Shown: positions 26,387 through 35,613, counted from the stretch's first letter. The stretch is 64,000 bases of DNA from Vampirovibrio chlorellavorus (GCA_003149345.1 QFWI01000008.1:186001-250000), one strand, 5' to 3'. Translations and numbers: made by a program. The notes: generated by a model not told the origin, from the letters alone.

Positions 26387-27315
26387 GGACAAAGCTGGGT
26401 GAGGTTGTGCGGACATGGGCCACTGATTCCTTTCCAAAAGTCCGAGACGGCCAGCCATTCGATGTGGGTGGAAATCTTGCGCTCGGGATTTCGACTTAGG
26501 GCGGATTTTACAACAGAACGCAGCAAGCGAAAAGCGGCGTACAATCCAATGGTCATTTTTTGGGGGCCTGAAGCATACTGAAACAGCACCCGCAGTCGAT
26601 TGCGGTGGAAATAATACTGGGTCATACGGCTTTTTCGGCCGGTGGTGGCCCCTTCCTTGTGATAAACCAGCGAACGGGCGCACACCGTCAACGGGAAGCC
26701 ATGCCAGGCAAAGCGCAGAGAGGCCTCCCCGTCCTCAAAATATAAAAAGTAGGATTCATCCAGCAAGCCCGCCACCCGAAACGCTTGCAGGGGGATCAGC
26801 ATACTGGCCCCGGTCAGGGTTTCCACCCGCATGCCATCGGTCACGGCGTTTTCCGCGTAGCCTTTGCTGCTGCCCGTCCACCACTGAAAGCGAGTCCCGG
26901 CCTGCTGATAGCGGCCATCCGGGTAAAGCAGCAGAGAACCAGCGATCCCGCCGGTCGTTTGGGCCTCTTGCACCAGATGGCTCAAAGCGTCCGGGGCTAC
27001 GGTGGTATCGTTGTTCAGCAGCCACACAAAGCCGGGCTCCCCCTCGCCCACTTCCGCCAGAGCCGTTTGGATACCCAGATTATTCCCGTAGCTGAAGCCC
27101 CCGTTCCGTGGGGCCTCGATCAAACGAAAACTGTCCGGCAGGGCGGACAATCGAGCCTTCAGGCGAACCACCGAGTCATCCGGGGAGGCGTTATCCACCA
27201 CGATAATGCGGTAATGCGGATAATCCAGCTGCTTCAGGGAGTCCAGACAGGCCAGGGTGTCATCGGTTCCCCGATAATTCAACAACAGAATATAAACCAG
27301 GGGATGGGTGGGCAT
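26383..27315 (-). CDS. family 2 glycosyltransferase
   Basis: This 310-residue GT-A enzyme has the nucleotide-sugar motifs IIVVDNASPDDS and WLLNNDTTV, and an acceptor-side SYFLYFEDGEASLR (catalytic acidic residue region). These resemble rhamnosyltransferases that extend cell-surface polysaccharide. The C-terminal region is basic and may be membrane-associated. It sits between a DUF1858-like gene and the nucleotidyltransferase with a four-base overlap to the latter, consistent with that enzyme supplying its donor sugar. The acceptor is unknown. Confidence 0.82.
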   Translation of the reverse strand: MPTHPLVYILLLNYRGTDDTLACLDSLKQLDYPHYRIIVVDNASPDDSVVRLKARLSALPDSFRLIEAPRNGGFSYGNNLGIQTALAEVGEGEPGFVWLLNNDTTVAPDALSHLVQEAQTTGGIAGSLLLYPDGRYQQAGTRFQWWTGSSKGYAENAVTDGMRVETLTGASMLIPLQAFRVAGLLDESYFLYFEDGEASLRFAWHGFPLTVCARSLVYHKEGATTGRKSRMTQYYFHRNRLRVLFQYASGPQKMTIGLYAAFRLLRSVVKSALSRNPERKISTHIEWLAVSDFWKGISGPCPHNLTQLCP

Positions 27316-27318
27316 CGA

Positions 27319-27525
27319 TTAGTTCACGGCCTGGTTCAAGTCATTCAAAATGGCCTGCAAATCAATCTGATGCACTCGGCTGGTGGCAAACAGATTCTCG
27401 TACTCCAAGGCCTTATAGCCTGCCACGTGCAGGCCATACTTGGCAAACACCGCTTGGGTTTGAGGGTATTGGGCCAGAATCTCGGGAATGCTCATCGCAT
27501 CCGTGATAGGCGCTTTGGGGCTCAT
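27319..27525 (-). CDS. DUF1858-like small protein lacking the cysteines
   Basis: This 68-residue protein matches the DUF1858 layout: an initial ITDAMSIPEILAQYPQTQAVF, a turn at KYGLHVAGY, and an ending resembling IDLQAILNDLN. Members proposed to be redox-active carry a Cys-Gly-Cys-type pair at the turn; here there is no cysteine. It overlaps radA by four bases and is followed at once by the glycosyltransferase. Function unknown. Confidence 0.6.
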   Translation of the reverse strand: MSPKAPITDAMSIPEILAQYPQTQAVFAKYGLHVAGYKALEYENLFATSRVHQIDLQAILNDLNQAVN

Positions 27526-29027
27526 GGGGCGACTTCCTCCATCAAACTATCCGTCCAGACTTCACCGGTACGCTCATCCGTGTAATGGCCGGACTGCGAC
27601 CGGGCACCCACAGCACCAGCGCCAAGAGGGGCAAAACAGGCCTTCACCGCATCAGCCAGGGTAGCCACCGGTAACAGCTGTAAATTCTGCGGGATGCCGG
27701 TGGGGGGCAATTCCATGCGGGGGATCAGCATGCGCTCAAAGCCAATGCGGGCCACTTCCTGCCAACGGTTCTGGCACTGGCGCACCGGTCGAATCTCCCC
27801 GGTCAGGCCGATTTCACCGGCGACCACCGTTCCGGTAATCACCGATAAATTGCGGGCGCTGCTGATAATGGCCACGGCCACGGCCAAATCCGCCGCCGGT
27901 TCATCGATGCGCAAGCCGCCCACCACGTTCACGTACACATCCTGCCGGGAAAAATCCAGTCCCAGCCGACGCTCCAGCACGGCCACAATCTGGTGCAGCC
28001 GGTTATACTCAATGCCATTGCCCACCCGTCGTGGGGTGGCGTAGGCGGATTGCCCCACCAGGGCCTGAATCTCCACCAGAATGGGACGGCTGCCTTCAAT
28101 GGTGGCGGCCACCACGCTCCCCGGCTGATTGCCGGCAGCCCCCAGCATGCTTTGAGACAAAAACAACTCACTGGGATTGGCGATTTCCCGCAAACCCTGC
28201 TCGGCCATCTCAAACACCCCAATTTCCTGGGTGCTGCCAAAGCGGTTTTTCACCGTTCGCAATATGCGAAGGTTCTGGTATTTATCGCCCTCAAAGTACA
28301 GCACGGCATCCACGGTATGCTCCAGCAACTTGGGGCCCGAGACGGTGCCCTCCTTGGTCACATGCCCAATCAGGAAGACGGGAATGTTCAGCGATTTGGC
28401 CGCTTCCATCAGAATGGCCGCGCATTCCTTAATCTGGCTGACGCTGCCCGGAGTACCACTGACATCGGCGCAGTACATGGACTGGATACTGTCGATAATC
28501 ACCAAATCGGGGCGGGCCTGACGAATGGATTCCAATACTTGCTGAATGTTGGTCAGGGCCAGAATGGAAATGGCCTCGGTGGCCACGGCCAAGCGTTCCG
28601 CCCGGGTTTTAATCTGATAGGGGGACTCCTCACCGGCGACATACAGCACGAACTTGCCCTGCTGCCCCACATGAGAGGCCATTTGCAGCATCAGCGTGGA
28701 TTTGCCAATGCCCGGATCCCCGCCCACCAGCACGTAGCCGCCGGGCATAACCCCTCCGCCCAGCACCCGATCCAACTCGGGAAACCCAGAGGAATACACC
28801 TCGGCGTTTTCCAGCACCACGTCCGACAGACGGGTGATACGGGGGGTGTTCACTTCAGCCCCGCCACCCACCAAGGTGCGAGTTCGCAAAGTATCGGTCT
28901 TGGGTTTGGTCAAACTGACCTGCTCCTGAAACGAGCCCCAAGCCTGACACTCCGGGCACCGCCCTAGATAGGATGGTGCCGAAGCCCCGCACGCGCTACA
29001 CAAATAACTGGTTTTATTTTTGGCCAT
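27522..29027 (-). CDS. radA: DNA repair protein RadA
   Basis: RadA (501 residues) is a RecA-like helicase that drives branch migration in homologous recombination. In order it has a zinc finger (LCSACGASAP and GRCPECQAW), Walker A GGDPGIGKST (about residue 85), Walker B DLVIIDSIQSM, the RadA-specific KNRFGS motif, and a C-terminal Lon-like domain (about 330-470). Length and motifs are complete. It is the first gene of a minus-strand set with the DUF1858-like, glycosyltransferase and nucleotidyltransferase genes. Confidence 0.96.
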   Translation of the reverse strand: MAKNKTSYLCSACGASAPSYLGRCPECQAWGSFQEQVSLTKPKTDTLRTRTLVGGGAEVNTPRITRLSDVVLENAEVYSSGFPELDRVLGGGVMPGGYVLVGGDPGIGKSTLMLQMASHVGQQGKFVLYVAGEESPYQIKTRAERLAVATEAISILALTNIQQVLESIRQARPDLVIIDSIQSMYCADVSGTPGSVSQIKECAAILMEAAKSLNIPVFLIGHVTKEGTVSGPKLLEHTVDAVLYFEGDKYQNLRILRTVKNRFGSTQEIGVFEMAEQGLREIANPSELFLSQSMLGAAGNQPGSVVAATIEGSRPILVEIQALVGQSAYATPRRVGNGIEYNRLHQIVAVLERRLGLDFSRQDVYVNVVGGLRIDEPAADLAVAVAIISSARNLSVITGTVVAGEIGLTGEIRPVRQCQNRWQEVARIGFERMLIPRMELPPTGIPQNLQLLPVATLADAVKACFAPLGAGAVGARSQSGHYTDERTGEVWTDSLMEEVAP

Positions 29028-29130
29028 GCTTCCTATTGTAATACGGGCCAGCCCATTACAGGAACAACCCGCAGGAAAATGGCCCGGCCCATCAGGAAGC
29101 GCACCTCAGCAACGGGCTCCTGAGCCCGGT

Positions 29131-30939
29131 TTAATAGCCGTATGTGTCGTCATACTCATTGAGAATGACCACACTTTGCAGGGAAGGCTCGGGCAACACG
29201 CTCTCTTCGGGCTCCAGTTCGGTCTTGGGGGTCAATATCTCCAGATATTGCTGGTACAACCGATCGGCCTCCGTCAGGGGGATCAATCGCTGGGGCCGGG
29301 TGGCGTAAGCGTTGCTTTTAGGGCTCATAAAGGCAGGGACATCACTCTCCGCCTCGGTCTCCTGCAACTCGTTCAGGAACTCAAATTCCAGCGGGAGGAA
29401 GGACTCGTCTGAGGGAGCCTCGACTGTTTCCGACTGCGCCGTCTCAGTGAGATCCAGTCCCGGTAACATCTCTGGGTTCCACCCTTCTTCTACTGGCGTT
29501 GCCGGGCTCTCGGGCTGCGGGATGGCATTCGGATAAAGGCTGAGCAAGGCCAACTCGACCTCAGCGCCACTTCCCTGTGCCAAATTGGAGGCAATGTGAT
29601 TGGAAGCAAGGTCAGTGGAAGCTAAAGTCTCTGAGAACGCTAAATTGCAAGCCGCAAAGTCAGGGTCCGGTTGTGTTGGAGCGGCATCGCCCAAGTCCTT
29701 GATCAGGGAAATATTGTAGGGCGTACTGGCAAGTACCAGCTGCCGCCCCCCAATTTCTACCAGGTGAAGCGCCTGATTTTCCCCCAGGGTGGAGGTAAAC
29801 AGCACCTTGAACGGGGAGGCTTCCTCCAGCGTTGGTGAAACCGCTTGTTTTTTCGGTTTGCCCAAGGACAACCGCCAGGTCCGGGAGGGGGCGGCGTTCT
29901 TGGCTTTAAAATCTCGGGTGGCATCGAAAGAGGTGAAATCGAAAGACGAAGCCGCTGGGGCGCCTTCCAACTGGGCCTGAGCCGGGAAAAGGCTTTGAAC
30001 CGTTCCACCCAACTCGGTATACAAGTCGGCGGGAAACTCGTTAGCGCTCTCCGAGAGAGAAGCAGGAGGCAATGAACTTTCCGTTGTGGCCCCCTTGCGT
30101 CTTAAATTCTCGAAAAAGGCCGGATACCGGGCCATCAACCGGGGCAAAACACCCCTTGAAAAACCGAGTAGCAAGCCCAAAACCGCCAGCAAGCCCAAGG
30201 TTACCCGCACCAGTGCCTCCGTGGCCGTCCCTGACAGCATGGGGACTGAGGACAGATCCAACGGCTGGGCTTCAGGATCCAGGACTGATGAAGCATCCGC
30301 CTGTGATGACGATTGTTGCGCATTGCCTTCCAGCCACCGGGAAGGCACAGAGGAGAGGGGGACGGTAGTGGCGGGCTGAACGCCGCTATCAGTATCACCC
30401 AGGGCCAGAGGGCCTGACGCGTCAAGGCTTGCCTCGGGCCGATTTGCGGGAGAGGGCAGATCCAGGTAATAGCCCGAACTCGTCTTGGTCACAGCGGCCT
30501 CGTCACTGGTGGAAAGCTGGGGATTCGCTTTTTCAGACAGCTTACCAGAAGCCTTGGCGGGCTTTGCGTTTCCAGACTTGGCGTTTCCGGGCCGGGCGGA
30601 CAGATTGGCGATGGGGGCCGTGGTATTGATTTCCTTGCTCACCGTTAAAATAGCCGATTGAATACCGGGAAGGGTCAAGGGGGATTTTTTGAGAGTGTGA
30701 TCGCCAGGTTCCAAGTTGCTGGCCGATTCTTCCCGCTCGGACAAGGCGCCGTTTGTGGTTACCGCCCTGCTATCCAATGGAAAGGCCGATGTATTGCCGG
30801 AAACCGGATCGGCAAACGATTGTTGCCAGCCCCCCAGAACCACACCCAACACAGCCACCAGATAAAAAACCGACAACGGCGCAAAAATCCGTTTTTCCGG
30901 CTTAAGTCCCAGTTCCAACGATCGATTCATCTCATTCAT
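29131..30939 (-). CDS. FliO-domain membrane protein with long disordered extensions
   Basis: The product is 602 residues. A first hydrophobic segment (about 17-35) acts as signal or anchor. A long Ser/Ala/Pro-rich region follows, then a second helix (LVRVTLGLLAVLGLLLGF, about 243-260). The core VLFTSTLGENQALHLVEIGG plus RQLVLASTPYNISLIKDLG is the typical FliO/MopB pattern. FliO helps assemble the FliP pore of the flagellar export gate. Normal FliO is about 100-200 residues; this one has a long N-terminal region, an insertion in the domain and an acidic C-terminal tail. ATG 30939 follows GGAG by nine bases. Confidence 0.62.
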   Translation of the reverse strand: MNEMNRSLELGLKPEKRIFAPLSVFYLVAVLGVVLGGWQQSFADPVSGNTSAFPLDSRAVTTNGALSEREESASNLEPGDHTLKKSPLTLPGIQSAILTVSKEINTTAPIANLSARPGNAKSGNAKPAKASGKLSEKANPQLSTSDEAAVTKTSSGYYLDLPSPANRPEASLDASGPLALGDTDSGVQPATTVPLSSVPSRWLEGNAQQSSSQADASSVLDPEAQPLDLSSVPMLSGTATEALVRVTLGLLAVLGLLLGFSRGVLPRLMARYPAFFENLRRKGATTESSLPPASLSESANEFPADLYTELGGTVQSLFPAQAQLEGAPAASSFDFTSFDATRDFKAKNAAPSRTWRLSLGKPKKQAVSPTLEEASPFKVLFTSTLGENQALHLVEIGGRQLVLASTPYNISLIKDLGDAAPTQPDPDFAACNLAFSETLASTDLASNHIASNLAQGSGAEVELALLSLYPNAIPQPESPATPVEEGWNPEMLPGLDLTETAQSETVEAPSDESFLPLEFEFLNELQETEAESDVPAFMSPKSNAYATRPQRLIPLTEADRLYQQYLEILTPKTELEPEESVLPEPSLQSVVILNEYDDTYGY

Positions 30940-31039
30940 CAATCCACACTCCAACCTTCCATACCTCACCCGTAGCCACCACCACAGATACGCTTACTAC
31001 ACCCAGCTATTATATCAGTTTGCCGACTATTGATTGTTT

Positions 31040-31543
31040 TTAAATACTATACTCACTGCCGCCAATGGGGCAGATCAACAACTGACCCGTGGCCAGCACA
31101 AACCGAACCGCTTTCCCTTTGTTGCCGCCCGTGTCCGCTTTTTCAATGGCCAGCCCCTGCTTGGACATAGCCGCGCGAATGGCCGTGGCGTTGCGGGCCC
31201 CGATATTCAGAATATTGCCCCCACCGCCCCCAAAATTGAACAACTGGGCACCACCCACCATCCGCACCACACTGGACTGTTTGTCGCCCCCCGCCTCGGA
31301 AAAGGCCTTGAGCAAAGCGGGCACCGCCAGATTGGCGTACTTAGCGGGCAATAAATCGTTGCCAGGACCAGCCAAAGAACTTTCCGGCAGCACCACATGG
31401 GCCACCGCGCCTACCTTATTTTGCACGTCATAAATGGCAACCGCAATCCCGGTTCCTATATTGGGCAACATAAAGATCAAAGTCTTATCACTGCTGGCTT
31501 TGATATCACCCAACTCAACCTGCTCTGTGCGTTGCATAGACAT
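31040..31543 (-). CDS. CheD-like protein lacking the catalytic cysteine
   Basis: This 167-residue protein has the CheD fold pattern, with IAVAIYDVQNKVGAVAHVVLP carrying the catalytic His and MVGGAQLF / IGARNATAIRAAMSKQGL in the second half. CheD deamidates chemoreceptor glutamines using Cys-His-Thr. Here the usual GSCV stretch reads NIGTGIA, so the cysteine is replaced by glycine and deamidase activity is unlikely. It follows the HDOD gene by six bases, so the two are co-transcribed. It may act as a binding partner rather than an enzyme. Confidence 0.75.
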   Translation of the reverse strand: MSMQRTEQVELGDIKASSDKTLIFMLPNIGTGIAVAIYDVQNKVGAVAHVVLPESSLAGPGNDLLPAKYANLAVPALLKAFSEAGGDKQSSVVRMVGGAQLFNFGGGGGNILNIGARNATAIRAAMSKQGLAIEKADTGGNKGKAVRFVLATGQLLICPIGGSEYSI

Positions 31544-31549
31544 TGTCGC

Positions 31550-32443
31550 TTAATTGTCCCCTGCAATACTCATCGACTCTGCCAAGTCCTTGATAATCGG
31601 GTTCAAATCAACCAGTTCCCCAATCAGCTTTTCCAGGTAATCCCCCTGAACGTTGATCCCCACCCGCATCAGGGCATCGGCATCCAGGCAATACATCAGG
31701 CCGTCATTCCCGGCGCCTTTGCCTACCATACTGGTCAAGGCGTCCGCCAGGTGGACAATGGAAATCATTTTGGCCTCTGCCGGTGGCATGGTGGGCGGCA
31801 ACTTCACCGGTTTGTGGTGATGACGGATCACATTGACCAAAACCGGCGGCAAGTTCCATTTTTCAGCTACCCGAGTCCCCACAATGCTGTGGTTAAACCC
31901 AATAACACGCTCCTCGGCATCCAAAAAATCAATGCGCTCCCGGGTGGTCAAGGCTTCAATCTCGGCGTAATTGGCCCCCACAAAGTCACCCAGTACAATT
32001 TTCCCAATATCCCGCAAGAGCCCACCGGTAAAAGCCACTTCAGGATCCGGCAACCGCTCCCGCTGACCGATATGCTTGGCGTACACGGCGCAAGTCAGGG
32101 AGTTGTACCACAAATCCCCCTCGGACAGGGAATAGCCGGGCACCGGACGATCCAGGGCCACTTTGGCGATAATGGTGTAGACCATACTCTTTAGTGTCGA
32201 GTGCCCGAGAATGGCCACCGCCTCCTTAACCGTGGAAATCCGGCGTGAAAAACCGTAGGCCGCCGAGTTGCAGAGCCTTAAAACCTGACTGGTAAAGCTG
32301 GGATCCAGTCGAATCACGTCAGACAGCTTCTCAGCGTTGGTGGCGCTCTCCTCCATCATTCGACTGACCCGTAAGGCTACCTGGGGTAGCTGCGGGAGTT
32401 GCTCTACTTTGCCGATGATTTCTTGCAAAGTGACTTTGGGCAT
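31550..32443 (-). CDS. HDOD-domain signalling protein
   Basis: The 297 residues are almost entirely one HDOD domain (about 10-210): LPQLPQVALRVSRMM, IRLDPSFTSQVLRLCNSAAYG and TVKEAVAILG are classic. HDOD proteins are HD-like but lack the full metal-binding set and act in signalling, often in chemotaxis, motility or surface behaviour. The later HHHKP and HLADALTSM segments are also typical. AAAAGG lies six bases before the ATG. It heads a unit with the CheD-like gene and then the FliO-domain gene. Confidence 0.88.
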   Translation of the reverse strand: MPKVTLQEIIGKVEQLPQLPQVALRVSRMMEESATNAEKLSDVIRLDPSFTSQVLRLCNSAAYGFSRRISTVKEAVAILGHSTLKSMVYTIIAKVALDRPVPGYSLSEGDLWYNSLTCAVYAKHIGQRERLPDPEVAFTGGLLRDIGKIVLGDFVGANYAEIEALTTRERIDFLDAEERVIGFNHSIVGTRVAEKWNLPPVLVNVIRHHHKPVKLPPTMPPAEAKMISIVHLADALTSMVGKGAGNDGLMYCLDADALMRVGINVQGDYLEKLIGELVDLNPIIKDLAESMSIAGDN

Positions 32444-32606
32444 GGGTAACCTTTTGGATACCTCGCTTGGGGATTAAACTTTTGTATTCATTAATAAATA
32501 GTGTATCGCTGAATTTAAAATTTGTGGGGGAGCGGCTTGCAAAATATCGACCTGTTGATTGAAAAAAGGCGGCGGGCTTACGCTATGCAAGCAGACCCAA
32601 ACCCGA

Positions 32607-32612
32607 TATAAT
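32607..32612 (+). promoter_or_regulatory. candidate -10 box far upstream of ftsZ
   Basis: A perfect TATAAT lies about 260 bases before the ftsZ start. No good -35 is present at 16-18 bases. If used, it would give a leader containing the large inverted repeat at 32638-32740. Confidence 0.3.
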
Positions 32613-32637
32613 AAAAAACCTACTCAGTCCTGTGTTT

Positions 32638-32740
32638 GAGCCGGTTAAGATTTCCTGTCGCTTGCGCTACAAGCCCGCAAGACAGCAATGGCCAAAGTTG
32701 CTTACATTTCTCAAAGTTTCTTTCCAAATCTAACCGGTTC
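32638..32740 (+). repeat. long inverted repeat in the ftsZ leader
   Basis: GAGCCGGTTAAGATTT at the left end pairs with AAATCTAACCGGTTC at the right end, with one bulge and one G-U pair. An inner stem CTTGCG/CGCAAG, flanked by CTGT/ACAG, sits between them. It lies within the 428-base gap 32444-32871 and would fold in the ftsZ leader transcript. It is either a structured leader or a small fold-back repeat. Confidence 0.45.
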
Positions 32741-32871
32741 ATAAATAATAGGTAGCAGTGGACTGGTGTGTTCGGCCCCTATCCCGATGCCACCGCCAAG
32801 TCAACGCTTACGTGTTTAGAGGTAGCTCTCAACCGAGTTAGATTTTAGTTTTTTACTTAGGGGACAGGTTT

Positions 32872-34158
32872 ATGGAATTTATGGAACACGGACATCATCA
32901 TCAACAAGGGGAACCCAGCCTGTTCTCCGCCCACACCCCCCCGCCCAGGTTGAAGGCCTCTATCAAGGTCATCGGGGTTGGCGGCGGTGGCAGCAACGCG
33001 GTCAACCGGATGATTCAAAGCGGCATGAGCGGCGTTGAATTCTGGGTGATGAACACCGACGCCCAGGTGGTGGAAATGGCCGGTACGGACAAGCGCCTGC
33101 AACTGGGCCAAAAAATTACCCGTGGCCTTGGCGCTGGCGGTAACCCTGCCATTGGGATGAAAGCGGCCGAGGAAAGCCGTGACGATATTATCTCCGCCCT
33201 GGAAGGCGCTGACATGGTCTTTATCACCGCCGGTATGGGAGGTGGTACCGGTACCGGAGCCGCTGCCGTGGTGGCGGGCATCGCTCGCGAAATTGGCGCT
33301 TTAACCGTCGCCGTGGTTACCCGCCCGTTTACCTTTGAAGGCCGTCGCCGTCAGCAGCAAGCCATTCAGGGGCTGGAAAGCCTGCGGGAAAACGTGGACA
33401 CCCTGATTGTCATCCCCAACGACAAGTTACTGGAAGTGGTGGAACGCCGCACCTCCATGCAGGAAGCTTTCCGCATCGCCGATGAAGTGCTTCTGCGAGG
33501 CGTTCAGGGCATCTCCGATATCATTACCGTGCCCGGCTTGATCAACGTGGACTTTGCCGACGTCAAAGCCATCATGAGCCTCTCGGGCTCGGCCATCATG
33601 GGTATCGGCAAAGGATCTGGCGAAGGCCGGGCCCTGGAAGCGGCCCGCATGGCCGTCAACTCCCCCTTGCTGGAAACCTCCATCGAAGGGGCCAGCGGTG
33701 TGATCTTCAATGTCACCGGCGGGCCAGATATGACCTTGCACGAAGTGAATGAGGCCGCCGAGATCATCTATCAGGCCGTGGACAAAGACGCCAATATCAT
33801 CTTCGGTTCAGTCATTGATGAGCGTATTCAGGGCGAAATCCAGATCACGGTGATTGCCACCGGCTTTGAATTGAAAGCGCACCAAATGGGTCAGCAATAC
33901 AGCGATAGCGCCATCAAAAATCCGCTGGAAAGCCTGAGCCGTCCCATTGCACCCGGCTTAAGCGCTGGACAGACATCCAGCGTCGCCAAAGCGGTCGCTC
34001 CGAGCATTCCGGGCGCTCAGGCTCCGGGTTCGTTAATGCCTCCCAAGCTGGAAGAAACGCCCGGCTGGAAAAGCAGCGCTCCCAAGCCCAGCAGCTCCAT
34101 GACCGAAGCCGCGCGTCGCCTGCTGGATTTGCCGGATTTCCTACGTCCCAAGAAATAG
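32872..34158 (+). CDS. ftsZ: cell division GTPase FtsZ
   Basis: FtsZ (428 residues) polymerises into the cytokinetic ring. The GTP-binding tubulin signature GGGTGTGAA (about residue 123) and the early [15 protein letters not shown] are intact, as are the synergy-loop residues ([11 protein letters not shown]). A variable linker (about 345-410) leads to the conserved tail [10 protein letters not shown], which binds FtsA/ZipA-type partners. The N-terminal 25 residues include a HGHHHQQ stretch that is not usual. mtnA follows after seven bases. Confidence 0.97.
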   Translation: MEFMEHGHHHQQGEPSLFSAHTPPPRLKASIKVIGVGGGGSNAVNRMIQSGMSGVEFWVMNTDAQVVEMAGTDKRLQLGQKITRGLGAGGNPAIGMKAAEESRDDIISALEGADMVFITAGMGGGTGTGAAAVVAGIAREIGALTVAVVTRPFTFEGRRRQQQAIQGLESLRENVDTLIVIPNDKLLEVVERRTSMQEAFRIADEVLLRGVQGISDIITVPGLINVDFADVKAIMSLSGSAIMGIGKGSGEGRALEAARMAVNSPLLETSIEGASGVIFNVTGGPDMTLHEVNEAAEIIYQAVDKDANIIFGSVIDERIQGEIQITVIATGFELKAHQMGQQYSDSAIKNPLESLSRPIAPGLSAGQTSSVAKAVAPSIPGAQAPGSLMPPKLEETPGWKSSAPKPSSSMTEAARRLLDLPDFLRPKK

Positions 34159-34165
34159 GTTAAAC

Positions 34166-35245
34166 GTGGATACACTTTCCCCTGCATTAAACAGTCTCAG
34201 CTCCAAGGTTCAGGCCTTGGAGCTGACGCCTAATGGCGTGCGCCTGTTGGATCAAACCGCTTTGCCCAACGAAGTGCGATACCTGACCATTCGCACGGCA
34301 ACGGCAATGGCCGATGCCATTACCACCATGCTGGTTCGGGGGGCTCCGGCCATCGGCATCGCCGGAGCTTACGGGGTGGTACTCAGCGCCCGGGAGTCCA
34401 TTCAAAAGGGTCTATCTTTGGGCGATTTAAAAAATCAATTACTGGCCGATGTGGAACGTCTGTTCAAGACTCGCCCCACCGCAGTGAACCTGTTTTGGGC
34501 CTTAAACGCTATGCAAACGGTGATTGAAGCACCAGCGGAATCCTCGACCGACCTGCTGGAACGACTTACAGCCAAATCCCTACAAATTCACCAGGACGAT
34601 TGGCAAGCCTGCCAAACCATGGGACAGTACGGCGCCGCTCTGGTACCCAAAGGCGCTGGGATTCTGACCCATTGTAACGCCGGGGCACTGGCCACCGGTG
34701 GCTATGGCACGGCCTTGGGGGTTATTCGTTCCGCTTATGCCAACGACCCCACCATCAAAGTCTATGCCGATGAAACCCGCCCTCGCCTGCAAGGGGCTCG
34801 TCTGACCACTTGGGAACTGGTGGAAGATGGCATCCCAGTCACGCTGGTCTCCGACAACATGTCGGGGAGCCTGATGCGGGACGGCAAAATTCAGTTTGTG
34901 GTGGTGGGTGCCGATCGCATTACCGCCAACGGCGATACGGCCAACAAAATTGGCACCTACAATCTGGCCATTATCGCCCAGGCCCATCAGGTGCCGTTCT
35001 ACGTGGCCGCTCCCCTCTCCACCATCGATCTCAGCCTGGCCACCGGGCAGGAAATTCCCATTGAGGAGCGAGATGCCAGCGAAATTTCCACCATCAACGG
35101 CGAACTGATTTGCGCCAAAGGGGTAGACTTCTACAACCCCTCCTTCGATGTTACCCCGGCTTCCTACATTGCGGGCATCATCACGGAAAAAGGCATTGCC
35201 CGCCCGCCCTTTCAGGACAGTCTGGCCAAACTGTTTGAAGGCTAA
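34166..35245 (+). CDS. mtnA: methylthioribose-1-phosphate isomerase
   Basis: MtnA (359 residues) converts methylthioribose-1-phosphate to the ribulose form in methionine salvage. Visible signatures are RGAPAIGIAGAYG, the active-site cysteine in THCNAGALATGGYGTALG, and GADRITANGDTANKIGTYNLA with the catalytic Asp. The start is GTG 34166, seven bases after the ftsZ stop, which implies co-transcription with ftsZ. Length is normal for the family. Confidence 0.95.
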   Translation: MDTLSPALNSLSSKVQALELTPNGVRLLDQTALPNEVRYLTIRTATAMADAITTMLVRGAPAIGIAGAYGVVLSARESIQKGLSLGDLKNQLLADVERLFKTRPTAVNLFWALNAMQTVIEAPAESSTDLLERLTAKSLQIHQDDWQACQTMGQYGAALVPKGAGILTHCNAGALATGGYGTALGVIRSAYANDPTIKVYADETRPRLQGARLTTWELVEDGIPVTLVSDNMSGSLMRDGKIQFVVVGADRITANGDTANKIGTYNLAIIAQAHQVPFYVAAPLSTIDLSLATGQEIPIEERDASEISTINGELICAKGVDFYNPSFDVTPASYIAGIITEKGIARPPFQDSLAKLFEG

Positions 35246-35281
35246 AAAAACGCTGCGTTTTTGACGCTTTATGAGCCCATT

Positions 35282-35321
35282 AAAAAACCACTTTCCAGTT
35301 TTGCCTGAAAAGCGGTTTTTT
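35282..35321. terminator. bidirectional intrinsic terminator between mtnA and bolA
   Basis: AAAAAACC-A-CTTT and AAAG-C-GGTTTTTT pair across a 16-base loop, with a T-run on the plus strand and an A-run mirror for the minus strand. It suits both the plus-strand ftsZ-mtnA transcript and the convergent minus-strand bolA transcript. Confidence 0.7.
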
Positions 35322-35370
35322 GAGCATTAAGTGTGGTGAAGGCAGCCTCACCTTAAGTTTTTGAGAAAAA

Positions 35371-35601
35371 TCAGGCGGTCGCCGTCTGAAGCTCCACGGC
35401 GTGCAAGCGACCGTCCTGCATGGCTGGCTCCAGACATTTCATCACCGCCCGATGGCGATCCATCAGGCCGACGCCTTCAAATGCCGGGGTGACCACCCGA
35501 ATGATGAAGTGATCGCTCATGCCGGTCTTATCCAACAAATCCACCTTGGCGTTGGGGTATTCCGCCTGAATCAGGGTGGTAATCTCATGCGAGGTAATCA
35601 T
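35371..35601 (-). CDS. BolA-family protein
   Basis: This 76-residue protein fits the short BolA/IbaG group. It starts MITSHEITTLIQAEYP, has the DHFIIRVVTPAFEG beta region, and a conserved RHRAVMKCLEP helix. Family members work with monothiol glutaredoxins in iron-sulfur cluster trafficking. It follows leuD by 12 bases, which is suggestive because LeuCD needs a 4Fe-4S cluster. AGGAG precedes the ATG. Confidence 0.85.
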   Translation of the reverse strand: MITSHEITTLIQAEYPNAKVDLLDKTGMSDHFIIRVVTPAFEGVGLMDRHRAVMKCLEPAMQDGRLHAVELQTATA

Positions 35602-35613
35602 GGGTAACGTCTC

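Noticed and set aside
25577..26581. A 334-codon plus-strand frame opposite the nucleotidyltransferase
   Set aside because: Shadow frame; the minus strand carries a complete, recognisable enzyme with coupled start and stop.
27993..28967. A 324-codon plus-strand frame opposite radA
   Set aside because: Shadow frame; RadA motifs are complete on the minus strand.
31595..31610. GGTTCAAATCAA resembling a tRNA T-arm
   Set aside because: It lies within the coding sequence of the HDOD gene, and no acceptor or anticodon stem can be built around it.
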